Assembly (NCBI GenBank): GCA_023376005.1
Contig: CM042176.1
Span: 15,546,212-15,610,211 of the forward strand
Reading direction: 5' to 3'
DNA from: Doryteuthis pealeii
Taxonomy: Eukaryota; Mollusca; Cephalopoda; Myopsida; Loliginidae
Length of the DNA: 64,000 bases
Positions 11,511-23,697 of the stretch are shown one piece after another. Position 1 is the stretch's first letter. Every line of letters begins with the position of its first letter. The notes under the pieces are model-generated. The model was not told the DNA's origin and searched no databases. It worked only from the letters and a program-made list of their open reading frames with translations. The position numbers and the translations under genes were made by a program.

Positions 11511-12009
11511 ATCGACTTTCGTGACATGAAGGCATTTAAAATGTTATTTAAGAATTAAAAAAAAAAAAAAAAAAAACCTAATGTCGGGGCTATAATATTA
11601 GAATCGTCCTGGGATTCCTGCCCTTAATAGTGTTATCTCTAATTATATTTGAAAAAAGAAAAAAAAAACAAGTGGCTTAGCGTTATTAAGGGCAGGGATC
11701 CGGTACAAATCTAATACAATAGCTCGTAAAAAAAAAATAAAGGATAAAAAAAATCTTTGAAATAAAACACTTTAAAATGACATTTAAACCGTTTGAATGT
11801 TAATAAGGTCTCTTTAAAAAAATGACATTTAAACATGCGAAGTCCATTCGATTGTAATGTAGAAATGAGCCTAAAATGAGTTTTTGACAAAATGACTTTA
11901 GCCCCCCCCCCGCCCCGAAAATAATTAACAAAAATCAGGGAATTATCGGATTTTAATGAAATTTTCAGTGTTTATTTATCAATGAATGATCTTTATAATG
12001 CATTATTTA
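11511..12009. other. Poly-A-rich sequence with repeat-arm fragment
   Basis: A short inverted repeat (CCTGCCCTTAATA at ~11619 against its inverse near 11686) is visible, and 11880-12005 copies the outer arm of the giant inverted repeat. No gene is seen. Confidence 0.45.
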
Positions 12010-12118
12010 TTACAGATTAGATTTACAGACCATTGTTAGAGAGTTCGATTCTCACAGGGTGCCCCTTATTTCTGGCCTTGAGTCACATCTAAGCAAAGCT
12101 TAGTAAATAACTATATAA
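12010..12118 (+). mobile_element. Dispersed copy of the tRNA-like element S3
   Basis: It contains the 3' half of the tRNA-like head (GAGTTCGATTCTCAC, GGGTGCCCC) and the S3 tail (TAAGCAAAGCTTAGTAAATAAC). The 5' part is lost. The family is arrayed in tandem at 34083-34935. Confidence 0.65.
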
Positions 12119-12629
12119 AAAACGTTAGAGGTGCCACGAGACACAAATGGTCACGTGGTGAGAGCAATCTTATAGGAAAAATAAGTATTGAAAAATTCTA
12201 ACATCCGTTTATCTCTTTATCATCCTGTTGAGAATTTTTTTAAAGTCCCAATTCCTCTAAGGATTTATCAAAAAATGGCTAAAATTTTCCTTTTCATTTA
12301 AAGTTACCTGTTATCTTCCTTAAATCAAAGACTTCTCAATATGTTTAATAAATTACATTTAAACAAAGGCTATCGTTTGGGGTGGATTAGGTAAATGAAT
12401 GTGACTACCAGCCGGGTGGAATGAGGTGGTATAAGACGTTAAGAATTATAAAAATAATATGTTTAAATAAAAAAAATAAACTTTTTTTTTAGATAACAAA
12501 TAAAACAAAATTTTAAAGTCGCATAATAATTATATGAGTAACTGAAATTATTTTTTTTATTTTCAGATTTTACTAAAAGTAAAATTAACTTAGACAAAAA
12601 TTACTTCGGTCAAAATTTTAAAGTCGCAT

Positions 12630-13095
12630 AAAAATTTGGGGCTCAACTTGCAAATTGGTCGGAAAATTAAAAGGGAAAAGTTTTTTGGTGGTCCTCCATG
12701 ACACTTTAATTAATGTATGAATGAATTTTTGTTTTTAATTATTGCTTAAAAAAAAACAACAAAAAAACACAACAAAAATCCCAAATTAGTACTATACATT
12801 TAATGTTGAAAAATATTTTTTTTTAAACAAAGTTTAATTGAAATTACACATTGCAATACTAACACAAATAACTGAGACTAATGTGTCTACCGTTGGATTC
12901 AATAATTAATTTCAATGGTTAATTAAATGTACAGTAATTTGTTTTGTTTTGTTTAAAGCAACACGTAATTAAAAACAAAAGTTCATTCATAGACTAGTTA
13001 AACTGTCATGGTGAACCACCAAAAAAAAAATAAATAAATAAAAATAAAAAAATTCCGTTTTAATTTTCCGACCAATTTGCAAGTTTAGCCCCAAA
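12630..13095. mobile_element. Foldback element with ~110-bp arms
   Basis: AATTTGGGGCTCAACTTGCA and AATTGGTCGGAAAATTAAAA on the left are mirrored by TTTTAATTTTCCGACC and TTTGCAAGTTTAGCCCCAAA on the right. The arms also share GGTGGTCCTCCATGACA / TGTCATGGTGAACCACC. A solo arm fragment recurs at 33208-33262. Confidence 0.7.
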
Positions 13096-14090
13096 TTTGG
13101 ATACGTTTGTTTGTTTGGAGTCTTTTTGTTTTGTTTTTTTCATCTTTAGAAAAAAAATGATTGTTTTTTTAATTCATTTTTTTTTTTTTTTTTTTTTTTG
13201 CGGTTAAACAAAATAACCGCAAAAATATATATATATATATATATATATTTACCGCTACTTGCCAAACTTTATTTTAAAAAATCTAAATAAACAAAAGTTA
13301 AAAACATTTAAACAAAAAAAAATTTTTTAGTACATTAGTTTTGTAAATGATCTTATTCTTATTTTTTTCTTCTTTTAAACAATGTTCAAACCAATTGATA
13401 TAAAAATTGAAATATAGAAGTAAATGATAATAAACAAAATAAAATTAAACATTTAAAACAAACAAAAGTATTGAAATTACTTGTTTTTTTTCAGGTTTTT
13501 CTAAAAATTCATTAATTTTGTAATAATATTTTATTCTTAACTTATCGATAATTTCCCAAAATATAACGAATGGCTTTGCAATTCAAAAAAGATTATGCAC
13601 ATCTAAAATTTTAAAAGACCTTAAAAGTTTTAAATGTCCATACTTAACATAAAATTTTTTAAAAAAGAGATAAAACATACGTATCTGTACTGGACTCCAT
13701 ATCGTCGTTTTAGCTTACGTCTTTGTCTTTCGGTCTCGATTGACGATTTGAAAATAGAAAAGTAAAAAGAAACCAAGGCCCGTAACTCATGATTAACAAA
13801 TCAAAAAAAGAATTATCCCCCCTTTATCAGCAGTTTAGTTTCTACTTTTTATTGGCAAATATCTATTTATTATGTACAAGCTTATTGCCGGGTACATGTG
13901 ACCAAAACGGGTGGGCGAACATTCCAATTAAAGAGATTCTTCCTTCTTTGAAAATCAGCATTAAAAAACTTAACTTTTATTCAGTCTCGAATACTGATTT
14001 CTGACAATCGGTGTAAGAGACTTATTTACACTGTTTATATTTGTCCGGGGAAAGCAGAAAAAAAATTACAGAGTTGTCCGAAAGTCTTGT
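13096..14090. other. AT-rich intergenic stretch with (AT)n
   Basis: Poly-T at 13177-13199 and (AT)n at 13225-13248 are seen. No protein-like frame is recognised; the 71-codon frame at 13789-14004 has no domain. Confidence 0.4.
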
Positions 14091-14124
14091 CACCCTTCAT
14101 ATTGTTTTATGCTGTTGTTGATGA

Positions 14125-14402
14125 TGTAAAGTCGTTGGGCTGGCCTAAAGTCGGTATCAGCCAGACAGCGAGGGAGTCTATCCCCTTTTTCACTAGCGCT
14201 AGAGCAAGGATATTGTTTTGGCGTCTGAGATGGAGCGCTACACCTACCATCAGCTTCTTACTTTACCGCACAGATCCCTGTGCTACTCATACGCTGGGAT
14301 GATGAGGGCCGGTATTGAACCAGGAACCTTGTGGTTTTTAGTCGGACCCACTACCAACTGAATAATAATAATAATATATAATAATAATAATAATAATAAT
14401 AC
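14125..14402 (-). mobile_element. SINE S1 copy with (AAT)n
   Basis: A full S1 body in reverse orientation, with CTAAAGTCGGTATCAGCCAG at the left and the inverted B and A boxes at the right. An (AAT)n tract follows at 14357-14402. Confidence 0.8.
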
Positions 14403-14650
14403 GCTTGTTCCTTAATCTTCTGACCGTTATCATCTTGCATCACCCTTTGGTTAAAAATGAGATCGTCCAAATCGTCCAAGCTGAAAGGCAAAAATCTAAA
14501 TCCTGATTATCTGGTGTTGTTTATCCTCCAAATTCTTATTTCTCATAAGTTCCATCACCTCAGTTAAATAATGGACCATTCCGTTTTTATTAGAAAGAAA
14601 GAAAGAGAAGAAAAATGACATGCTACACTGAAAAAATATAATAAGAAAGA
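14403..14650 (+). repeat. Dispersed ~250-bp repeat (R250)
   Basis: It shares CTTGTTCCTTAA, the CACCCTTTGGTTAAAAATGAG phrase and CCTGATTATCTGGTGTTG with 36585-36745 and 39068-39300. Its class is unknown. Confidence 0.6.
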
Positions 14651-15025
14651 AAAAGAGTAGGGGAAAGATAGAGAGAGAGGAGGTGAGCGTGCGGAAGCAA
14701 TAATGCTAATTTGTTTCAATCGAACATAATGAAAAGATGAAAAGAAGGAAATAATGAAAAAAGTGAGTGAGAGAGAGTTAAACCAAGAGTATTATCCTTT
14801 TTACATATTGAACTATTTAGCAATAACTCTTAAGTAAACATATCAAACTTTGTAATTATTAACTTATTATATTATGGAATAACCAAAGGGCTAGCTAGTA
14901 AAGAGAATTAAACCAAGATTATTATACTTTTTACACGTTGAACTATTTAGCAATAGCTCGTAAGTAAACATATCAAACTTTGTAATAATTAAATTACCAT
15001 ACTGTGGTATATTTATGGGTCCTGC

Positions 15026-15060
<35 letters not shown>

Positions 15061-15126
15061 TAATAATAGGGTATGGCCAAAGATTGTAAGGGGAGATAAT
15101 AAAATTTTTTTTTTTTAATTTTAAAA
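14651..15126. other. Tandem-duplicated AT-rich sequence with (AAT)n
   Basis: A ~120-bp segment containing AACTATTTAGCAATAACTC is present twice (14785-14880 and 14905-15005). An (AAT)n tract lies at 15026-15066. Confidence 0.5.
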
Positions 15127-15189
15127 CAATTACCAAAAATCAGGGAATTGTCTGATTTTCATGAAATTTTCAACACTTTATTCGTTAAG

Positions 15190-15484
15190 GGTATTTGCCT
15201 CATACCCACTTGTATGGGCTGGGCACAAGGCCTCGTTTTAACGTGGGCCCACCCACAAGCCGAAGCTCATGGGTGGGAAAGAACAAAAATTGCGTCGATC
15301 CCTTCGGCATTCCCCCTCAAGGGGGGCGCCTCAGGTGCTGGGCAATAAACTCAACCCTGCCCCTTTAAGTCAAGGGGGCAGGTGTTGCTGGGGGGGGGGA
15401 GAAGCTCCCTGGGATCAACGCTATTAATTGTACTCTACCGGTCCAGAGGCCAAAGCACACTGGACCCCCTGCCGAGGCCGGGTA
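15190..15484 (+). mobile_element. GC-rich SINE-like element, copy 1
   Basis: This ~290-bp GC-rich block (CCCTCAAGGGGGGCGC, CCCTTTAAGTCAAGGGGGCAG) has a close copy at 42521-42800, where an 8-bp target duplication defines the ends exactly. No pol III promoter was recognised, so its class is open. Confidence 0.7.
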
Positions 15485-15591
15485 TAAAATGTAGGTCTCA
15501 AAGCATAGAATCTGGAACAGATACTACACTAAAAAAATTGAAATTTTTTTTTTTATCAATTCAGATTGTACAGGTGGTTAACCTTGGGTCA

Positions 15592-16216
15592 TCTTATTAT
15601 AATGGAGATTGTGTGTTTTTCTGTCTGTAACCGAAACTATATTACTACTAAAGTCACAATTCCCTTAGTTATTTGCATCACATTCTACATGATTTTATTT
15701 TTATTCAAACATCAATTATTAATAAAGTTGTTTCACATTATTAATACTGTTAGCCACATATACATACTAATAACATGCAATTGTATTTATATATACAACA
15801 AAATAGCGGTGTACAGTGTCAACGGGAAGGCTTATTTGCATATTGATATTTAAAATTTGATTTTAATAAATATGTGATTGGTATTATTGATTTCTAATTG
15901 TTTGGTTTTATCTTAATGAATATGAGCAAAAATCTCGGGGATAAATCTTAAAAGAAAATTATTTACAAGAAGAAATAACTGTAATTTTATTATTTACTTC
16001 CTATTTTAACTAAATAGTTAAATTAGAAAAATTTAGTAATGAAAGACGGGAGGGGTGGAAGAGTAAGTTTCAGTTGTTCTATTTTTCGATTATAGCCCCC
16101 TGTTGCAAATCTTTTTTTTTTTTTCATTTTTATCTCGTTAGTCTTTCTAATTTAATATGATATTTTATTACATTAAAACTTAAGTACTTGCACCCAGAGG
16201 TGCATATATTTGCTAG
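15592..16216 (+). mobile_element. Non-autonomous Helitron-like element, copy B
   Basis: The 625-bp element runs from TCTTATTATAATGG to ATATTTGCTAG, with A before and T after. The subterminal hairpin is shortened here (GCACCCAGAGGTGC). Sequence and length match copy A closely. Confidence 0.8.
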
Positions 16217-16462
16217 TTTAAATTTTTAAAATTCCAGACACTAAATTTTACATTTCTAGATAATCAATCCTGAAGAAAATATTTAAAAAAAAAATAGAAT
16301 TTTGTTTTTTTAAATTTAAAGATCGTCACCCGAAAAAAGTTATTTAGAAATTTAAGTATTTTCTTAAAACTAAAAAAGAAAAAATTCATAGTGTGCTTTT
16401 TTTTTATAGTTTAAAAAAAAATTGTTTGTTTTTTTAATTGACAAAAAAAAAAAGTATTTTCG

Positions 16463-19400
16463 GTTAATTCCTATAACTCCAACATAAACAAAGGGGAACC
16501 ACTCTTGACTGATAAATTATTTATCTATTTTCCCATTAAACTAACCCTAAACCCTAACCCTAACCCTGTCTTCTTTTTTCCTAGTAGATCAATAAATAAA
16601 TGAATAATTTATCAGTCAAGAGTGGTTCCCCTTTGTTTATGTTGGAGTTAAAAAAAAAAAAAACAATGTTTAAATTGATTAATTCAGAAAAAAAAAACTG
16701 ATATCAGTACCTCATTATTCTCTAAATAATGGGTTATAGCCTAGATACATACAATGGTTATTTCCTATAAGTCTAACATAAACAAAGGGGAACCACTCTT
16801 GACTGATAAATTATTTATCTATTTTCCCATTAAACTAACCCTAAACCCTAACCCTAACCCTGTCTTCTTTTTTCCTAGTAGATCAATAATAAAATGAATA
16901 ATTTATCAGTCAAGAGTGGTTCCCCTTTGTTTATGTTGGAGTTAAAAAAAAAAAAAAACAATGTTTAAATTGATTAATTCAGAAAAAAAAAAAAAACTGA
17001 TATCAGTACCTCTATTCTCTAAATAATGGGTTATAGCCTAGATACATACAATGGTTATTTCCTATAAGTCTAACATAAACAAAGGGGAACCACTCTTGAC
17101 TGATAAATTATTTATCTATTTTCCCATTAAACTAACCCTAAACCCTAACCCTAACCCTGTCTTCTTTTTTCCTAGTAGATCAATAAATAAATGAATAATT
17201 TATCAGTCAAGAGTGGTTCCCCTTTGTTTATGTTGGAGTTAAAAAAAAAAAAAAACAATGTTTAAATTGATTAATTCAGAAAAAAAAAAAAAAACTGATA
17301 TCAGTACCTCATTATTCTCTAAATAATGGGTTATAGCCTAGATACATACAATGGTTATTTCCTATAAGTCTAACATAAACAAAGGGGAACCACTCTTGAC
17401 TGATAAATTATTTATCTATTTTCCCATTAAACTAACCCTAAACCCTAACCCTAACCCTGTCTTCTTTTTCCTAGTAGATCAATAAATAAATGAATAATTT
17501 ATCAGTCAAGAGTGGTTCCCCTTTGTTTATGTTGGAGTTAAAAAAAAAAAAACAATGTTTAAATTGATTAATTCAGAAAAAAAAAAAAAACTGATATCAG
17601 TACCTCTTATTCTCTAAATAATGGGTTATAGCATAGATACATACAATGGTTATTTCCTATAAGTCTAACATAAACAAAGGGGAACCACTCTTGACTGATA
17701 AATTATTTATCTATTTTCCCATTAAACTAACCCTAAACCCTAACCCTAACCCTGTCTTCTTTTTCCTAGTAGATCAATAAATAAATGAATAATTTATCAG
17801 TCAAGAGTGGTTCCCCTTTGTTTATGTTGGAGTTAAAAAAAAAAAAATGTTTAAATTGATTAATTCAGAAAAAAAAAAAAAAAAAACTGATATCAGTACC
17901 TCATATTCTCTAAATAATGGGTTATAGCCTAGATACATACAATGGTTATTTCCTATAAGTCTAACATAAACAAAGGGAACCACTCTTGACTGATAAATTA
18001 TTTATCTATTTTCCCATTAAACTAACCCTAAACCCTAACCCTAACCGTCTTCTTTTTTCCTAGTAGATCAATAAATAAATGAATAATTTATCAGTCAAGA
18101 GTGGTTCCCCTTTGTTTATGTTGGAGTTAAAAAAAAAAAAAAACAATGTTTAAATTGATTAATTCAGAAAAAAAAAAAAAAAAAAACTGATATCAGTACC
18201 TCTTATTCTCTAAATAATGGGTTATAGCATAGATACATACAATGGTTATTTCCTATAAGTCTAACATAAACAAAGGGGAACCACTCTTGACTGATAAATT
18301 ATTTATCTATTTTCCCATTAAACTAACCCTAAACCCTAACCCTAACCCTGTCTTCTTTTTCCTAGTAGATCAATAAATAAATGAATAATTTATCAGTCAA
18401 GAGTGGTTCCCCTTTGTTTATGTTGGAGTTAAAAAAAAAAAACAATGTTTAAATTGATTAATTCAGAAAAAAAAAAAAAAAACTGATATCAGTACCTCTT
18501 ATTCTCTAAATAATGGGTTATAGCATAGATACATACAATGGTTATTTCCTATAAGTCTAACATAAACAAAGGGGAACCACTCTTGACTGATAAATTATTT
18601 ATCTATTTTCCCATTAAACTAACCCTAAACCCTAACCCTAACCCTGTCTTCTTTTTCCTAGTAGATCAATAAATAAATGAATAATTTATCAGTCAAGAGT
18701 GGTTCCCCTTTGTTTATGTTGGAGTTAAAAAAAAAACAATGTTTAAATTGATTAATTCAGAAAAAAAAAAAAACTGATATCAGTACCTCTATTCTCTAAA
18801 TAATGGGTTATAGCCTAGATACATACAATGGTTATTTCCTATAAGTCTAACATAAACAAAGGGGAACCACTCTTGACTGATAAATTATTTATCTATTTTC
18901 CCATTAAACTAACCCTAAACCCTAACCCTAACCCTGTCTTCTTTTTCCTAGTAGATCAATAAATAAATGAATAATTTATCAGTCAAGAGTGGTTCCCCTT
19001 TGTTTATGTTGGAGTTAAAAAAAAAAAAAAAACAATGTTTAAATTGATTAATTCAGAAAAAAAAAAAAAAAAAACTGATATCAGTACCTCTATTCTCTAA
19101 ATAATGGGTTATAGCATAGATACATACAATGGTTATTTCCTATAAGTCTAACATAAACAAAGGGGAACCACTCTTGACTGATAAATTATTTATCTATTTT
19201 CCCATTAAACTAACCCTAAACCCTAACCCTAACCCTGTCTTCTTTTTCCTAGTAGATCAATAAATAAATGAATAATTTATCAGTCAAGAGTGGTTCCCCT
19301 TTGTTTATGTTGGAGTTAAAAAAAAAAAAACAATGTTTAAATTGATTAATTCAGAAAAAAAAAAAACTGATATCAGTACCTCATATTCTCTAAATAATGG

Positions 19401-21480
19401 GTTATAGCCTAGATACATACAATGGTTATTTCCTATAAGTCTAACATAAACAAAGGGGAACCACTCTTGACTGATAAATTATTTATCTATTTTCCCATTA
19501 AACTAACCCTAAACCCTAACCCTAACCCTGTCTTCTTTTTTCCTAGTAGATCAATAAATAAATGAATAATTTATCAGTCAAGAGTGGTTCCCCTTTGTTT
19601 ATGTTGGAGTTAAAAAAAAAAAAAAAACAATGTTTAAATTGATTAATTCAGAAAAAAAAAAAAAAACTGATATCAGTACCTCTTATTCTCTAAATAATGG
19701 GTTATAGCATAGATACATACAATGGTTATTTCCTATAAGTCTAACATAAACAAAGGGGAACCACTCTTGACTGATAAATTATTTATCTATTTTCCCATTA
19801 AACTAACCCTAAACCCTAACCCTAACCCTGTCTTCTTTTTTCCTAGTAGATCAATAAATAAATGAATAATTTATCAGTCAAGAGTGGTTCCCCTTTGTTT
19901 ATGTTGGAGTTAAAAAAAAAAAAAACAATGTTTAAATTGATTAATTCAGAAAAAAAAAAAAAAAACTGATATCAGTACCTCATTCTCTAAATAATGGGTT
20001 ATAGCATAGATACATACAATGGTTATTTCCTATAAGTCTAACATAAACAAAGGGGAACCACTCTTGACTGATAAATTATTTATCTATTTTCCCATTAAAC
20101 TAACCCTAAACCCTAACCCTAACCCTGTCTTCTTTTGTCCTAGTAGATCAATAAATAAATGAATAATTTATCAGTCAAGAGTGGTTCCCCTTTGTTTATG
20201 TTGGAGTTAAAAAAAAAAACAATGTTTAAATTGATTAATTCAGAAAAAAAAAAAACTGATATCAGTACCTCTTATTCTCTAAATAATGGGTTATAGCATA
20301 GATACATACAATGGTTATTTCCTATAAGTCTAACATAAACAAAGGGGAACCACTCTTGACTGATAAATTATTTATCTATTTTCCCATTAAACTAACCCTA
20401 AACCCTAACCCTAACCCTGTCTTCTTTTTCCTAGTAGATCAATAAATAAATGAATAATTTATCAGTCAAGAGTGGTTCCCCTTTGTTTATGTTGGAGTTA
20501 AAAAAAAAAAAAAAACAATGTTTAAATTGATTAATTCAGAAAAAAAAAAAAAAAAAAAAAACTGATATCAGTACCTCTTATTCTCTAAATAATGGGTTAT
20601 AGCATAGATACATACAATGGTTATTTCCTATAAGTCTAACATAAACAAAGGGGAACCACTCTTGACTGATAAATTATTTATCTATTTTCCCATTAAACTA
20701 ACCCTAAACCCTAACCCTAACCCTGTCTTCTTTTTCCTAGTAGATCAATAAATAAATGAATAATTTATCAGTCAAGAGTGGTTCCCCTTTGTTTATGTTG
20801 GAGTTAAAAAAAAAACAATGTTTAAATTGATTAATTCAGAAAAAAAAAAAACTGATATCAGTACCTCTTATTCTCTAAATAATGGGTTATAGCATAGATA
20901 CATACAATGGTTATTTCCTATAAGTCTAACATAAACAAAGGGGAACCACTCTTGACTGATAAATTATTTATCTATTTTCCCATTAAACTAACCCTAAACC
21001 CTAACCCTAACCCTGTCTTCTTTTTCCTAGTAGATCAATAAATAAATGAATAATTTATCAGTCAAGAGTGGTTCCCCTTTGTTTATGTTGGAGTTAAAAA
21101 AAAAAAAAAAACAATGTTTAAATTGATTAATTCAGAAAAAAAAAAAAAAAAAAACTGATATCAGTACCTCTTATTCTCTAAATAATGGGTTATAGCATAG
21201 ATACATACAATGGTTATTTCCTATAAGTCTAACATAAACAAAGGGGAACCACTCTTGACTGATAAATTATTTATCTATTTTCCCATTAAACTAACCCTAA
21301 ACCCTAACCCTAACCCTGTCTTCTTTTTTCCTAGTAGATCAATAAATAAATGAATAATTTATCAGTCAAGAGTGGTTCCCCTTTGTTTATGTTGGAGTTA
21401 AAAAAAAAAAAACAATGTTTAAATTGATTAATTCAGAAAAAAAAAAAAAAAAACTGATATCAGTACCTCTTATTCTCTAA
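16463..21480. repeat. 17-copy ~298-bp satellite derived from MITE M2
   Basis: The AAAGGGGAACCACTCTTGAC landmark recurs 17 times at ~293-300-bp spacing (e.g. 16489, 16785, 17083, 17383 ... 20938, 21239). Each unit has the M2 left inverted repeat, the telomere-like core (AACCCTAAACCCTAACCC), a right inverted repeat cut after TTTATGTTGGAGTT, two poly-A tracts, and the unique left flank of the M2 copy at 8146. Units differ mainly in poly-A length and a C/T-type variant (ATAGCCTAG or ATAGCATAG). The array runs to an assembly gap, so its real length is unknown. Confidence 0.95.
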
Positions 21481-21504
21481 ACTAATGGGCTTAATTCTCA
21501 CTCT

Positions 21505-21604
21505 NNNNNNNNNNNNNNNNNNNNNNNNNNNNNNNNNNNNNNNNNNNNNNNNNNNNNNNNNNNNNNNNNNNNNNNNNNNNNNNNNNNNNNNNNNNNNNNN
21601 NNNN
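21505..21604. other. Assembly gap (100 N)
   Basis: Exactly 100 N, the conventional placeholder for a gap of unknown size. It lies 25 bases after the end of the satellite array, which explains why assembly failed here. Open frames crossing it are artefacts. Confidence 0.99.
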
Positions 21605-21838
21605 CCTCGTTGTTGTGTTGAGAGAGATAAATTATCGGATAGTTCCCAAAAATGCCCTCTAAAATTCTTTTTCTCAATATTATTTTTGAAATCTTCAAAA
21701 TTAATCTTCAAAAAGTTTTACCTTATTATTTTTATGATCTAATAGACAATTTATTCCAAAAAATATATTACTCTATTAGCAAAAAAGTAGAAATAAAAGT
21801 TCTATGTTTTTGTGTGTGTATTAAATATTAAGGCATGG

Positions 21839-21839
<1 letters not shown>

Positions 21840-21906
<67 letters not shown>
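21840..21906. repeat. (TC)n microsatellite
   Basis: An uninterrupted run of about 33 TC units. The ~40 bases before it (TTTTTGTGTGTGTATTAAAT...AAGGCATGGC) recur before the (CT)n at 23132. Confidence 0.95.
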
Positions 21907-21908
<2 letters not shown>

Positions 21909-22344
21909 GAAATGCCCACTGATTTATTGCATTAGTGGGTGTGTTGTGGTGTGATGTGTGTGTATTGTGTGTGTGTGTGTGTGTGTGTCAAAAAGCAACA
22001 GAAATTAATTTTCTTTACTTTTTTTATACTTATCTATTTTTTTATTTTTAAGATAACGGTGAGTCATTTTCCCCAATCGGATAATTTGATCTTTGTATTA
22101 ACTGTTTTATTTTGTAACAACTCTTTATGTTCGTTATTTTTTTTTTTTTGCGAGATCTTTTTAAAAACAAGTTCAAAAATATTTACGTTTCTTCCTTCAA
22201 TATTGCCTAAACTGATCACGTGAACTATTTTGGTGGTACCTAGTGACTTGACGGTAAAATTTCCAGCTGGAGGAGAAATATCAAAATATCTTTATTAAAT
22301 TGTAGAGAAAAAGATCGTGAAAGTTTTGTACAAAAGGTTTGTAA

Positions 22345-22978
22345 ATGATGGGTGGACCCGAGCATCTGGAACCATGAAATTTTTTTTTTTTAATTTTTTT
22401 TTTCTTCTTTCAATGGATTATTATCGATTGCACACCAATCTATCAGACTGCAAAAAAATAATTTAAAAAGTTATTTATTTTTAGTTTTCAGGGGTGCTCA
22501 TTTCCCCGTATAAGTTTATAGTAAATCGATCCCCCATATCGAAACCGCCCGAACTGAACTTGCGCAAAGGTGTCAAAGTTAGGGTGGCCCAGAAAAAACA
22601 GAAACCAAATTATCTATTTATTTTCCCATTAAACTAACCCTAAACCCCCCCCCTAGTTAAAATTAACAGTTTTATTACAAAATTTGTGGGTTCTGTTTTT
22701 TCTGTGTCACCTTAATTTTGACACCTTTGTGCAAATTCAGTCCAACTGTTAAGATAGAGCGGTTCCGATATGGGGGGTCAATTTACTATAAACTTATACG
22801 GGGAACTGAGCACCCCTGAAAACTCGAAAAATAGATAACTTTTCTGAATTTTATTTTTTTTTTTTTTACAATCTGATAGATTGGTGTGTAATCGATAATA
22901 ATCCATTGAAGAAAAAGAAAAAAAATTAAAAACTAAAATTTTACATAGGGGGGTTCCAGATGCTCAGGTGCGGCAAAT
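22345..22978. mobile_element. Foldback element with a TA-MITE at its centre
   Basis: The left arm (~22355-22583) and right arm (~22716-22975) are inverses. Landmarks are GAGCATCTGGAACC/GGTTCCAGATGCTC, ATTGCACACCAATCTATCAG and its inverse, and GGGGTGCTCA/TGAGCACCCC. The centre (22584-22715) is an M4-type sequence: GGGTGGCCCAGAAAAAACAG on the left and CTGTTTTTTCTGTGTCACC on the right, with a telomere-like start (CTAACCCTAAACCCC). Confidence 0.8.
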
Positions 22979-23127
22979 GATGAATTAAGAAATTTTTTAC
23001 AAATTCAATGAATGTTATTATTTTAAAATAACAAGATGTCGAAATATATTTTCTTGGAATAAAACTGATAAACTTCCTTAATTAGTTATAATAAGTTTTT
23101 GTGTGTGTATTAAATATTAAGGTGTGG

Positions 23128-23131
<4 letters not shown>

Positions 23132-23211
<80 letters not shown>

Positions 23212-23311
23212 TCTATAGTATATCCCCTCTCAATCATGTCTGTCTGTCCGTTTCTCTCTCTCTAAATCGCATCTTTTCTATCTTTCACACCTTTCTTTCG
23301 CTTTTAATAAA

Positions 23312-23372
<61 letters not shown>

Positions 23373-23545
23373 GCTCCCCCTCTCTCTCTCTCTCTCATTT
23401 GTTCAACCGCTCTCTTATTACCTACTTTCTATTCCCCTTCTCTCACACTGTCTGTCTGTCTGTCTCTGTCTGTCTCTCTCTCTCTCTTATGCTCCCCCTC
23501 TCTCTCTCATTTGTTCAACCCATCTCTTATTAACTAATTTCTATT

Positions 23546-23588
<43 letters not shown>
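23132..23588. repeat. (CT)n-rich tract
   Basis: Long CT runs (23132-23198, 23303-23370, 23540-23588) are mixed with repeated phrases (CTCATTTGTTCAACC, ATTTCTATTCC). Open frames here read as Ser-Leu repeats and are not genes. Confidence 0.95.
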
Positions 23589-23591
<3 letters not shown>

Positions 23592-23697
23592 ATTTTATGT
23601 AACATTTTATAGACTATTTTGCTATATTTGTTAAGTCATTCATTTGATATTTTTACATTTCTTTTTAACATTATTTTCAGGCAGAATATTTTTCAAA

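Noticed and set aside
16463..21480. CRISPR-like or centromere array
   Set aside because: Units are ~298 bp with no unique spacers, and the genome is animal. A centromere role cannot be judged from sequence alone; descent from the M2 MITE explains the unit.
21460..21742. Open frames across the N run
   Set aside because: They consist largely of unknown residues from the assembly gap.
23124..23589. Ser-Leu-rich open frames
   Set aside because: Translation of (CT)n microsatellite; no start context or domain.
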